From Brachynemurus nebulosus (lineage: Eukaryota > Arthropoda > Insecta > Neuroptera > Myrmeleontidae), in the NCBI GenBank assembly GCA_035578155.1, contig JAPWDM010000001.1, positions 84,538,150-84,602,149 of the forward strand: DNA of 64,000 nucleotides, in the 5' to 3' direction. The notes beneath the pieces were generated by a model. The model was not told the origin of the DNA. It saw nothing but the letters and a program-made list of their open reading frames with translations, and did no database searches. Position 1 is the stretch's first letter; each line of letters opens with the position of its first letter. This document shows positions 54,963 through 64,000 of the stretch, piece after piece. The position numbers were made by a program, and so were the translations under genes.

Positions 54963-54997
54963 TATTTTGTATATTCCGCTAATTCTGCCGGTGTGTG

Positions 54998-55999
54998 TAT
55001 TTTAAAATATTTACAAAAATATCCGGCAAGAACAAAAAAAAAAGAAAAAGCCATGTTCATCATTATGGCGCGAAGGTAAGAATTATATCATCTTAAATTC
55101 GAATCTAGTAACAGCAAATGTTAAAAACAATTAGCATACAAAGACAAACAGTTAGAAATTGTTAAAACAATAAAATTAGTACTAAAAACAAATTTTCACT
55201 AATAATCTTTTTCAAAGAATCAATATATTGAATTGTTTATAATTTCAAAAATGTGCCAGTTTTGGTAATTCGTCTAGAAGTGGAGCTCCACTTATTTTTG
55301 CATTTTAACATATTATCTTTTTCTAAATTAATTAAAAAGGGCATAGCCGGGTAAGATAGGGAAAACGGCTCTTGACGCAAAATTGATTGTTTTTATAGGA
55401 AATAATACTTCTTAGCTCCAAATACATTTCAACCCTCCGAGGCTAATAGTTTATGAATACACAAATAGACAAAAATTTTCAAAAAAAATTTTTTTTGACG
55501 AAATTACTGAGCCGATTTATTTGAGTTTAATATATATTGTGTACCCACCTTAAACAAAGTAATAAAAAAAATTAACGTTATATCCCTTTATTATACGAAT
55601 TTTTTTAAATTTTTAAATTTAAGAAAATTTTTTTTTGGCACTTACGCGTTAGCGACACCCACCATTTTTTGTTCAATAATTTGTCTCTTAGTACTCTATA
55701 ACATATATTTTTATGGAAAAATTTTAGTTGGTAGAACATAGTAATATTTCAATACAAATGCAACTACATATATTACTTATGTTATTTATCTCTAAAACAC
55801 AGTAGAACTCTAATTTATCTTTCATTTTTTTGCAACTTGCTGCTTCAGTTTTAAGAATGCAAAATAATGATTCGTTAATTCCTGGCGATAATGGTATTTT
55901 ATTTAAAAATTTTGTTAACGTTTGTTTTGATGGTAAAGCAAACTTTGCTTGGATAATGTCAGTGCAAGTATTCTATCGTCTATACTATAGCGGCACCCT
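54998..55999. other. Gene-free AT-rich stretch
   Basis: No supported gene. ATGGCGCGAAG followed by GTAAGA near 55065 looks like a tiny first exon with a donor but has no partner. Confidence 0.55.
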
Positions 56000-56595
<596 letters not shown>

Positions 56596-56831
56596 TTCAA
56601 AAAATCTGCGTTATAGGATCGAGTTTTTCGGAAATCTTTTCCAGTAAGTTTTTCTTTGAATACTTTTTAGCCATTTCTAGACGTTTTGAAAAATTTACGA
56701 GTAATTCTCGTAATTTTGATTTGTTTAGTATGTATGCTTTTCTTTTCAATTTAATAAACCTAGAATACAAAGTTTTCTTTCTGGGACTTAACTGACTTTG
56801 CCATTTTCACCAATAGACTGGAGAGCAGCAT
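56596..56831 (-). pseudogene. Exon of a THAP-type gene: coiled segment, truncated
   Basis: Acceptor TTTATTTTTAG ends at 56832. The first residues DAALQSIGENGKV continue the previous exon in phase. After a 1-nt shift the frame reads SPRKKTLYSRFIKLKRKAYI, LRELLVNFSKRLEMAKKYSK and LLEKISEKLDPITQIF, then a stop where dispersed repeat D begins. A leucine-rich coil after an SPRKK-like motif is common downstream of THAP domains. The repeat and the frameshift suggest the gene is damaged here. Confidence 0.5.
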
Positions 56832-57405
56832 CTAAAAATAAAATTTTAATTTGGAAAATTAACGGAACTGCTACCAATTTTGGTTATTGTGAGGGAAACA
56901 TAACTACACATAGTTTTTAATGTTTAAACATTTGAATAAATGAGTCAATTCTGTATTGTTTATTATTTAAAAAAAAAAAAAAATTAGTAATTGGTGAGTA
57001 CGAAAAATATTAATACAACAAAATTACATATAAACGCATGAATACTAATTTATTATTTTTAGAGACGATCAATTTCAACTAGATACATCATAACTAACAT
57101 TAGATGAGAAAATTAATCAATCCTCTCAAATACTGTGATGAATAGTTGCTCTAATTATTAAAAACTCCAACATCTAAAAACTATGTGTAGATATGTTTTT
57201 CAAGCCCAACATTGCTTATAACATACTAAATTTTCAACGTTATTCGAGAGAAATATCAAACACACAAGTATTTTTGACGGATCTTATATGTACCTATACT
57301 TCATCTTGCAATTATTATACCCCCAAAACTGACTAAAACTGACGTACGCCCGTAATGAAATTTAAGAAAAAATAAATCTATTACGAAAACAGCTATTCAT
57401 TTCTT

Positions 57406-57530
57406 TAAATAAAACAAATTTTGTTACTTAGCAAATATCATTAAGTATTTTATTTCTACAAACTTTGTAAGAAGTTTGTAAAAATAAAAAAGTGATATTT
57501 GCAAATGCAAAGTAATATTTGTTTTATTTA
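57406..57530. repeat. AT-rich hairpin, arms about 58 nt
   Basis: Left arm 57406-57465 and right arm 57472-57530 pair with some mismatches (GCAAATATCA with TGATATTTGC; TACAAACTT with AAGTTTGTA). It lies in the intron between the two minus-strand exons. A (GGATAT)3 run follows. Confidence 0.6.
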
Positions 57531-57618
57531 TAATATGGATATGGATATGGATTATTGCAAAGTAACGCTCAAATCAGTAAAATATTTAATTTATTGTATT
57601 CTGCTTAGTTTTGCTTAC

Positions 57619-57807
57619 CTATTTTGGGAGTCTGTGGTTGCTCTATATATCGATAGTCAAATACTCTCGTTGATGTAGGCATAATATCTTTCAAAGCAGG
57701 AAGATCTTCAGAGCTAGTTGAAAATGTTTCCCCTACTAACATATTTTGAAGAGGAGAGCACGAAACTTGGTCGCCGTCAGGATCACTTACAATACTTTTC
57801 TCTGAAA
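57619..57807 (-). CDS. Internal exon of a THAP-type gene
   Basis: 189 nt open throughout, between acceptor TATTATTTTAG (57818-57808) and donor GTAAGC (57618-57613). Encodes SEKSIVSDPDGDQVSCSPLQ, GETFSTSSEDLPALKDIMPT and RVFDYRYIEQPQTPKI. The donor phase (1 nt) fits the acceptor of the exon at 56831. It is balanced in composition and acidic/serine-rich, like a linker between a THAP domain and a coil. Its own upstream exon was not found; the THAP gene at 58.1 kb points the other way. Confidence 0.55.
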
Positions 57808-58090
57808 CTAAAATAATACAAAAAATAAATAAAAATAGGGACGTAATGATATTTTCTGCAATTAATTAATGAAAATATTTTTTAAAACTAATAACTGAAC
57901 AATTTAGCCAGTAAATACCTATACGCTATGTGCAGAGGGGCGGAGTTAGAAATAATATCGATGCGAGTGTTCGTAGTGAGCGTTGTTGGAACTTTTGGAC
58001 AGTCATTTTCCGTATACGCTTGTGATAGTGCTTAGTGTTATTTAAAAGTGAAAATATTTATAATTTAAAATTTTTAATTACGAAGAAGAT

Positions 58091-58489
58091 ATGGAAAAAA
58101 CTGAGCAAGCAGCAAATTCTTGTTGTGTTCCTGGTTGTTCTTTTAAAGGAGGTATAAATAAAATTAAGTTTTATAGATTTCCCGCACGTAGTTATAACCT
58201 CGAAAAAAGAGCAAAGTGGATTAAAGCGTTGAAAAGAGTGAAGTAAGTACAAGCATGGTTTTTTAAATAATTCATCTGAAAATTATTGATGTAAATTTTC
58301 AAAAAGAATTGTACAATTTTTTATAGTGCTGATGGAAGTCCTTGGGAACCAAATTTAAGATCACGGATATGCACTCAACATTTCGTGGGTGGTGAAAAAT
58401 CGGAGCACCCTCACAGCCCTGCATATCTTCCAACAATATTCCCTGAAAAATATTACGAAAGAACACTGAAAAAGTACTTAGAAAAATAA
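58091..58489 (+). CDS. Small THAP-domain protein, join(58091..58242,58327..58489)
   Basis: Exon 1 starts MEKTEQAANSCCVPGCSFKG; exon 2 follows an 84-nt intron (GTAAGT...TTTTTTATAG), frame kept, 104 residues plus TAA. The THAP zinc finger is complete: CCVPGC, FYRFPA, the invariant W in AKWIKAL, then SRICTQHFVGG (C-x2-H) and SPAYLPTIFP with the conserved AVPTIF-like end. The protein stops about 15 residues after the domain, so it is nearly a bare DNA-binding module. THAP domains occur in transcription regulators and in P-element transposases. No damage seen. Upstream 57.9-58.09 kb is less AT-rich, as for a promoter/5' UTR. Confidence 0.85.
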
Positions 58490-58707
58490 TTGCAAAAATA
58501 ATTGTAATAGTACTTACAAAAATAATTGCATTTTATTATTAATTATCACACTTTAAAAGAGGTTCAAGTACATTGCTTAGGACAATTGAAAAACTGATTT
58601 TGATATACAAACTGATTTGCCTAGTATATTAAATGGCCCCGCGTAAGCGGGGCCGCTTACTCACTTGTGTTTTGCATTGTTCTGTTATTTTTATCATGTT
58701 CTATAAA

Positions 58708-59710
58708 AAAAGTAGTCAAGTACGTGTTAGACACGCACCAAGGCAGGATTTAGTAGTACCGTAAAATTGGGTCACTTTGGCCACCATGGGTGACTTTAGC
58801 TATTTTTCAATATTTGCTTTATTTACGCACGATTACGTTATAATAATACTTATGTACGGAATAGTATTTTTTACTGATTCTATAGATTATATTGGATTCT
58901 AAAAAAATTATATACATAAAACAATTTAATTGTTAGTACCTGAAAAAGTTTAAATAGAAAAATTTACGAAAAACCTGCAATTTTTACCTTTAAAAACTTT
59001 AAGGGCAGCTTGATATAATAAAACATAAAAAAGAATTAGTATTTTTATCATATTTTTATTTAAAAAAAAAACCTCAAAAAATATCTCAACCATACTTGGC
59101 TATTAAATCCATGGTCAAAGTAACTCATGCTCTGGCGTGTCTTTGCGTGTTCCAAAAAAAAGCAACATGTGGCCAAAGTAACCCAACTTCGTCGTCTGAC
59201 TTTGGCCACCCTTATTTAAAAAAAAAAAATATTTAGAATGTATTTAGCTTCTTCTCCATTTCAAAGTTAAAAGTACTAATACAGACCTATAAAACGTAAT
59301 TAGAAACAAAAATTAATATCATTTGGTGTAAAACTTATAACAGTGTAAAGTTCAAAAATGGATCAAAGTTACCCAACTTTACGGTACAGTAGGAAGAATT
59401 CGAGATAAAATATTTTTGCATTTACTTAAAACGTTGATGGTCATGAGCACCGCACAGCATCAAGTTAAACTGACTAACGCGTAGATGATCACCTACTATG
59501 ATGGAACTCCCAATTAGTACACTTAGGTATTATAGAATTGTTGACACGGTACAGCGTTGTGTCACAGTTAGTCAGTTTAACTTGATGCTGTGCGGTGCTC
59601 ATGACCATCAATGTTTTAAGTAAATGCAAAAAATATTTTATCTCGAATTCTTGCTACTATACTACGAAATCCTCCCTTGGTACGTGTCTAACACGCACTT
59701 GACTACTTTA
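58708..59710. repeat. Long hairpin (arms about 144 bp) with a MITE in the left arm
   Basis: Right arm 59567-59710 is the near-perfect inverse of the left arm, which is 58708-58758 plus 59387-59478 once the MITE 58759-59384 is removed. Shared blocks include GTGTTAGACACG, GATGGTCATGAGCACCGCAC and CATCAAGTTAAACTGACTAA. The loop is 88 nt. Probably a foldback element; a transcript would form long dsRNA. Confidence 0.85.
58759..59384. mobile_element. TA-flanked MITE, 626 bp
   Basis: CCGTAAAATTGGGTCACTTT at the left; the right end inverted reads CCGTAAAGTTGGGTAACTTT. TA at 58757-58758 and 59385-59386. Internal repeats of GGCCA.AGT.ACCCA. The opposite hairpin arm provides the empty site. Confidence 0.85.
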
Positions 59711-60721
59711 TTTAGTCTTATTAGAATTGCAAAAAAATTATTTTTCCCTCTAAATTTATTTTTATTTATGTTAAATATTCAAGAGCATATATCGGTTGGG
59801 AAAAAACGTTCATTATTAATAAACTAATCTAACTATTTTATGAATATGTCACTAAACAGATAACCTCGCCTGTTTTAGCGAAATTTTTTTTTATTTAGTT
59901 AATCTATTCTATATTTTTTCAATTGCTATTTATTACGCACAGAATAAATAACTTTAAATTAAGAATTTATTTTTTTTCTTATTTAAAATATAGTTTTTTT
60001 ATTAATTTATAAAAAAGTTAAAAAGGTCAGAAACTGGGCCATGGTCAATAACAGGGTCTTTTAACTTATAGTTCAATTAACTTTTCGAAATCTGATTTCA
60101 CAATCTTATAAAATTTTCAAAAAATCCGGAATTTTCACAAATTTAAATGTATTTTATGTTTTTTTGGATTGTTAAGTAGTGCAATAAGCTAAAACCACTT
60201 TCCATTTAAAATAATTTAATTTACCAACATCACACATTATTTACAATTAAAAGTACAAAATTTGGCGCCTTTTCAAGATTTAATTTGAATGTTCAATATT
60301 TGAATGTTCAAAATAATTATATTTGTTTGACAAAAATATTATTTAATAAATAATTAAAACCCAAATTAATTATAAACACCAGAAAATAATTTTTGCCACT
60401 TAACCACAACTTAACATTATTTACGTTATTTACTTTTGAAATTGTAAATGATAAAATGACATTTTAGTACATACATAGTTTGTTGCATAATTATCACAAA
60501 TATGTAAAGATGGCTCTGCCTGTATTAAAATAAGTTATTAGACAAAGATAACAATTTTTAGAATCTGACCCATTATTAATAATTTTAAGAAAAAACAGCG
60601 AAAGAAAGATAAATATATACTTAATGTAGCAAAAATTAAAAACTAAAAATTAAATTAATATTATTGATTATTAATTTAGGTTGGGTGTGTAAATAATATA
60701 ATATTATTTGGGTTGATTTGG
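59711..60721. other. Gene-free AT-rich stretch
   Basis: Nothing supported on either strand. Confidence 0.6.
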
Positions 60722-60856
60722 TTATTCTTTTTCGGGTATGGTTGGGGCTTCGATCAGCAGAGCATTCTCCAGATGTTGCGGAGATGAAAGAGTGTATGGC
60801 AGTGGAAAGCTATGCTCGCGGATCGTTTTCCCAAAACCACAAGATCCCCAAATAAC
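60722..60856 (-). CDS. Candidate terminal exon of a host gene
   Basis: Acceptor AAATTTCAG at 60857-60865, then 44 codons and TAA (60722-60724), phase 0: VIWGSCGFGKTIREHSFPLP, YTLSSPQHLENALLIEAPTI, PEKE. About half the bases are G or C while both flanks are strongly AT-rich, which is typical of a conserved exon in such genomes. GSCGFGKT resembles a P-loop but lacks its context. No upstream exon was identified to the right. Family unknown. Confidence 0.5.
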   Translation of the reverse strand, partial: VIWGSCGFGKTIREHSFPLPYTLSSPQHLENALLIEAPTIPEKE

Positions 60857-60865
60857 CTGAAATTT

Positions 60866-62204
60866 TTTTTTTACTACCGAAAGGGTGGTATTAAATTAGA
60901 AATACGGAAGTTTATAAATTACAAATTTATTACAATAAAAGGGTGACTCGAAACAATTTTTTGGCTTACAATATTTGGAACATTAGAAATTTCAACAATA
61001 AATTATCACAAGTTTTGAGATTTTGTATAAATATTTCTTTGCTATTTTGAATGATTGATGTATCAATTTTAAATTAATTTACATAATACATTTTTAAAAT
61101 AGAATTTGCATCTTAGCCTTTTGGTGTGGCCATACTTTTCAAACGAGACGTACAATATTTAAGTATATTGTGTGTACTATCTTTGGAAATGTATCACCAC
61201 ACCTATTGGTAAAAATATACACCTTTGAAATTAAGTATAAAATTAAAGCTTTGAATTTATGGAATGATTTTAAATATCGTTATAAAATATATTTCTCGAA
61301 AATATGGTATCAAATAATGAATTTAAGATTTAAATTAATTTCGGTAATTTGAAATTTTATTATCGCACCGATTTTACCCTTTGAAATCATGACTAGAATA
61401 ACATGTATATGTGTTTTTATAAATATCAAATTTTATCAAATTGTAACATAGTCTATTTTATTTTTTTTTTTTGCCAAAATACGATTAAAATTGGATTAGA
61501 ATAAAGCCGAAAGTTACATTATAAGTTATATTTCGCAAATAAATTATACGATTTAAAGGATTATAACAGATATCGAAATATTCGTAAAGGTCACACGTGC
61601 TTTTAGATTTTTTTTTAAACCGGAAAAAATTACGTAATTGAAAGAACATTAAATTATAAACACAATATTTAAATATTTGAAAACTTACTTAATAATGAAA
61701 TAAATAAATTATAAACTTATCAATTTAAACTATAATATTCATATTTTTAAACTATAAACTATCTAAATTTTAGTCGTAGACTTTTTTTTGCTAAATCCCC
61801 AGAATATCTTTTGGAAATCTGGATGAATGCGAAAGTACAAACGACGTTAAATATTTAAATGTAAATTATTTTTACATGCTACGTTTAATTATTTTTTCCT
61901 TTATATATCTAATATAAATCATCTTTTATTTTAGTTTAAATAAATTTCCTAAATGTAAATTATCTTAAATAAATTATACGATTTTTCAATATTTAAATTA
62001 TCCTACGTACTACGTTCAATTATTTTCTAGTCATTTAAATATAAATTATTATTAGATCACGTTTAAGTAAATTTCCAAATACAAATTACAATAAAATAAT
62101 ACTTATCTTAACAATGAGGAATTTCTCCTTTTCAGCAAATACACTTAAACAATAATACTTAAACTAATTTTAAAATATATATATATATTTTTTTTCATTT
62201 TTGA
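60866..62204. other. Gene-free AT-rich stretch
   Basis: Only short AT-rich frames; no repeats of note were seen. Confidence 0.6.
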
Positions 62205-62656
62205 TGTTATAGGCCGGACGGCCACTTGAGAAGAGAGCTACTCTATCTCGTTTCGTGTGCCCTTTCTAATTAGTTTAAGTTACTTATTTGTTATATAATT
62301 TGTTTTTGTTAATTATTCTTTGAAAAATAAAAAGTTTAATTAAATAATGTACGCACTTGTTATAAAGTTAATTAAATTTCAGATTTCTGCAAACGTCTAA
62401 GTAATTTTTTACATTACGCCAAAATATCAATTTGAAAGCATAACACTAGTTTTAGTTTATTGAATTTCTAATTTGACATCGTAAATATTGGTTTTCTTTT
62501 ATTTCAAATGAGAGATGTTAGATGTCATTACTTAAACGTCTTTTTACAAATTGATTTCTATTAATCAGTTCAATGTTTTATTATCGTTTTCCAAAGCAAA
62601 TGGGATAAACAATGTGTTGAATTGATTCGTCACATGTAGCAATAATTATTGCTACA
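62205..62656 (-). repeat. Probable 3' LTR of a Gypsy element
   Basis: On the minus strand it starts TGTAGCAATAATTATTGCTA just after a purine-rich ACGGGGTGAAA and could end GGCCGTCCGGCCTATAACA. The start forms part of a perfect 24-bp palindrome (62634-62657). The far end is a guess from the TG...CA rule. Confidence 0.5.
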
Positions 62657-62693
62657 TTTCACCCCGTTTGCAAAAAGCGGAACGCTACGTAAA

Positions 62694-63270
62694 TTATGCT
62701 GGTTTTAAATACCTTACATGACATATACTGACTGCGGAAGTATGTGGATCTTGCAAAATGGTGGTAGACGGTGAAAGATAAGATAACAAACGATACGGGC
62801 CTTGGTAACGTTGTAGGAATTTTGCTTCTTTATCGATATCGTGTTGATGTTGTAGAATTTTCTTGTAGACCAATTGATTTACTGCGAAATTTGATGTTTG
62901 TGGACGATTTGCTGTTAGATTTTTAATACATTCATGTGCTTTTGTTACTGCTTGTTGAACCTTTTGTGGATCGGATTTATCAGCTTGTAAGATTTCTGAT
63001 AATTCAGTATTTACTTCTAGTGGAGTTAGCATCTGGCGTTTTAAGAATACTTGTGCTGGAGATGCATTTATTGGTGAATTATACGAATTGCCGATACTGA
63101 AGATTGCGTACTTTAGAAAGGTATCCCAATTTGCGTGATTGATTGAATATTGTGGAATCATAGTGGCTAAATTTGATTTTATATTTCTAATAGTACGTTC
63201 TGCTGCGTTTGCCCTTGGATTATACGGAGAGGTGTAAATTTGGCGAATCGCTCTCTCGAAGCAGAAGTTG
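62694..63270 (-). pseudogene. Gypsy integrase, C-terminal part
   Basis: Frame open from about 63270 to 62694: QIYTSPYNPRANAAERTIRN carries the catalytic E, followed by NHANWDTFLKYAIFSIGNSY, SPAQVFLKRQMLTPLEVN, a helical segment, and FLQRYQGPYRLLSYLSP with HVRYLKPA at the end. The first two catalytic D residues and all other pol domains are absent. Upstream it joins about 40 bp that look like the start of an LTR (63311-63270), so the element is internally deleted. Confidence 0.8.
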
Positions 63271-63311
63271 TTGTATCTCTTTCGTCACATGTTGCAATAA
63301 TTATTGCTACA
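63271..63311 (-). repeat. Truncated 5' LTR start
   Basis: TGTAGCAATAATTATTGCAA then CATGTGACGAA, the same first 30 bases as the LTR at 62656 with one change, then joined directly to integrase sequence. Confidence 0.6.
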
Positions 63312-64000
63312 ATGTTTCTATAAAATAGAAAAAGAGAAAAAGGCATTTTTTATTACAATTTTGTTGCTAATTCGATATCACAACTAAACATTGGTTGTGC
63401 ATTGGTGCCATATTTTTTTTAATTTTGTTAATAATAATAAACAATAATTGCTATAAAATAACAGAAAAACCGAACTAATTTTTAATAAGTTGATGACAGT
63501 TTGTTCAGTTATTGAATAATTTGTAATTTTTTTAAGTTTTGCTCTTTAAATTTGTAAATTTGTATTGAAAAAACAGTCCCCCAATTAAAAAAAAATGTGG
63601 GCATCTTATTCAAATACAAATACGCATGTCTGTGACAGAAAACACAATATTATAAGGTATTTCGAAGCTTGCTAGGGCTCCGAAATCCTAATAAATACTA
63701 CAATAAGTTAATAATATCATACAAATGTCAATATTAAAAAATGTATAAAATATTAATAAATTTGAGCCTTCGAAAACAAAAATAGGCTTCCGCGCTTTAA
63801 CTTTTCATAATTAAAAATTTCCACTACCTTTGGTTCGTTTTACCCGGTTAAAAAAAAAAAATTATCGCATCACATACTATATTGCAATTTTTCCTAAAAC
63901 GCGTACGTACTCATCTCTAGCTCTAATTTATATGGTGTTTCGGTGACCGAAGTTTGCCGGATACACTTTGCAAGGAACCTATTATTGATATTTCATCAAC
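63312..64000. other. Gene-free AT-rich stretch
   Basis: Nothing supported to the right edge. Confidence 0.6.

Larger units (their letters stand above)
51371..54997. mobile_element. Outer TIR element (TA-flanked) carrying a nested pogo element
   Basis: CACACGCCGGCATAATTAGC (51371 on) and, inverted, CACACACCGGCAGAATTAGC (ending 54997) continue GGAATATA on both sides: two mismatches in about 28. TA at 51369-51370 and 54998-54999. Without the pogo insertion it would be about 590 bp. It contains a 65-codon minus frame at 51615-51421 (KLDHIEKKRHLNSK, LLKRIASIINKNNS) of unknown nature. Confidence 0.75.

Noticed and set aside
60800..60850. GSCGFGKT as a P-loop ATPase
   Set aside because: Only a partial Walker A within a 44-residue terminal exon; no further ATPase motif.

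Overview
The window reads as transposon-dominated, very AT-rich arthropod (insect) DNA. Spliced eukaryotic exons, LINEs, a Penelope-like element, Ty3/Gypsy remnants and most cut-and-paste DNA transposon superfamilies occur within 64 kb. No rRNA, tRNA, CRISPR or bacterial operon structure was seen. Hemiptera is my impression from the style of the repeats, not something the sequence proves. The I-type LINE at 1.2-6.7 kb and the R4-like LINE at 45.3-47.7 kb are clearly richer in GC than the rest.

Left to right. 1-1.15 kb: broken 5' part of an R4/Dong-type LINE abutting a TAA repeat. 1.17-6.7 kb: I-type LINE (gag, endonuclease, RT, RNase H) with many breaks, whose 3' UTR carries an array of hairpins and a small hAT-like MITE. 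6.8-10 kb: decayed remnant of a small DNA-virus/Polinton-like element, with a double-jelly-roll capsid candidate, a divergent packaging-ATPase start, a matrixin-hemopexin metalloprotease and two unrecognised genes. 12.2-14.6 kb: hAT transposase (TTF/ZMYM type), broken. 17.1-18.5 kb: Mutator-like transposase C-terminus split by an 838-bp hAT-type insertion. 18.8-22.6 kb: a CR1/Daphne-like LINE with both ORFs open. 24.2-27.2 kb: Gypsy retrotransposon with both LTRs and a 4-bp duplication, lacking protease-RT-RNase H. 29-37 kb: a run of short non-autonomous elements (Tc1/mariner-, Tigger-, piggyBac-, Transib- and hAT-like), a piggyBac C-terminal exon and several long hairpins.

37.8-42 kb: a PIF/Harbinger element with TAA duplications. 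Its two-exon transposase gene is intact, and a MADF-BESS partner gene runs antisense with the main transposase exon inside its intron. It sits in the edge of a MITE that itself interrupts a tandem repeat. 43.4-43.9 kb: GIY-YIG end of a Penelope-like element. 45.3-47.7 kb: R4-like LINE. 47.9-49.3 kb: a second, BED-type hAT transposase. 51.4-55 kb: a pogo/Tigger element with TIRs and TA duplications nested in a separate TIR element. 56-58.5 kb: exons of a THAP-type gene on the minus strand and, divergently, a small intact two-exon THAP gene. 58.7-59.7 kb: a hairpin with about 144-bp arms, one arm interrupted by a TA-flanked MITE. 60.7 kb: a GC-richer, cleanly bounded terminal exon. 62.2-63.3 kb: Gypsy integrase end with LTR sequence.

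Most coding sequence serves transposition, so the units interact mainly by nesting. Credible host-gene candidates are the THAP gene (58.1 kb), the minus-strand exons at 56.6-57.8 kb, the exon at 60.7 kb and, weakly, the exon at 37.3 kb. The coding-competent mobile elements are the LINE at 18.8 kb and the Harbinger transposase.
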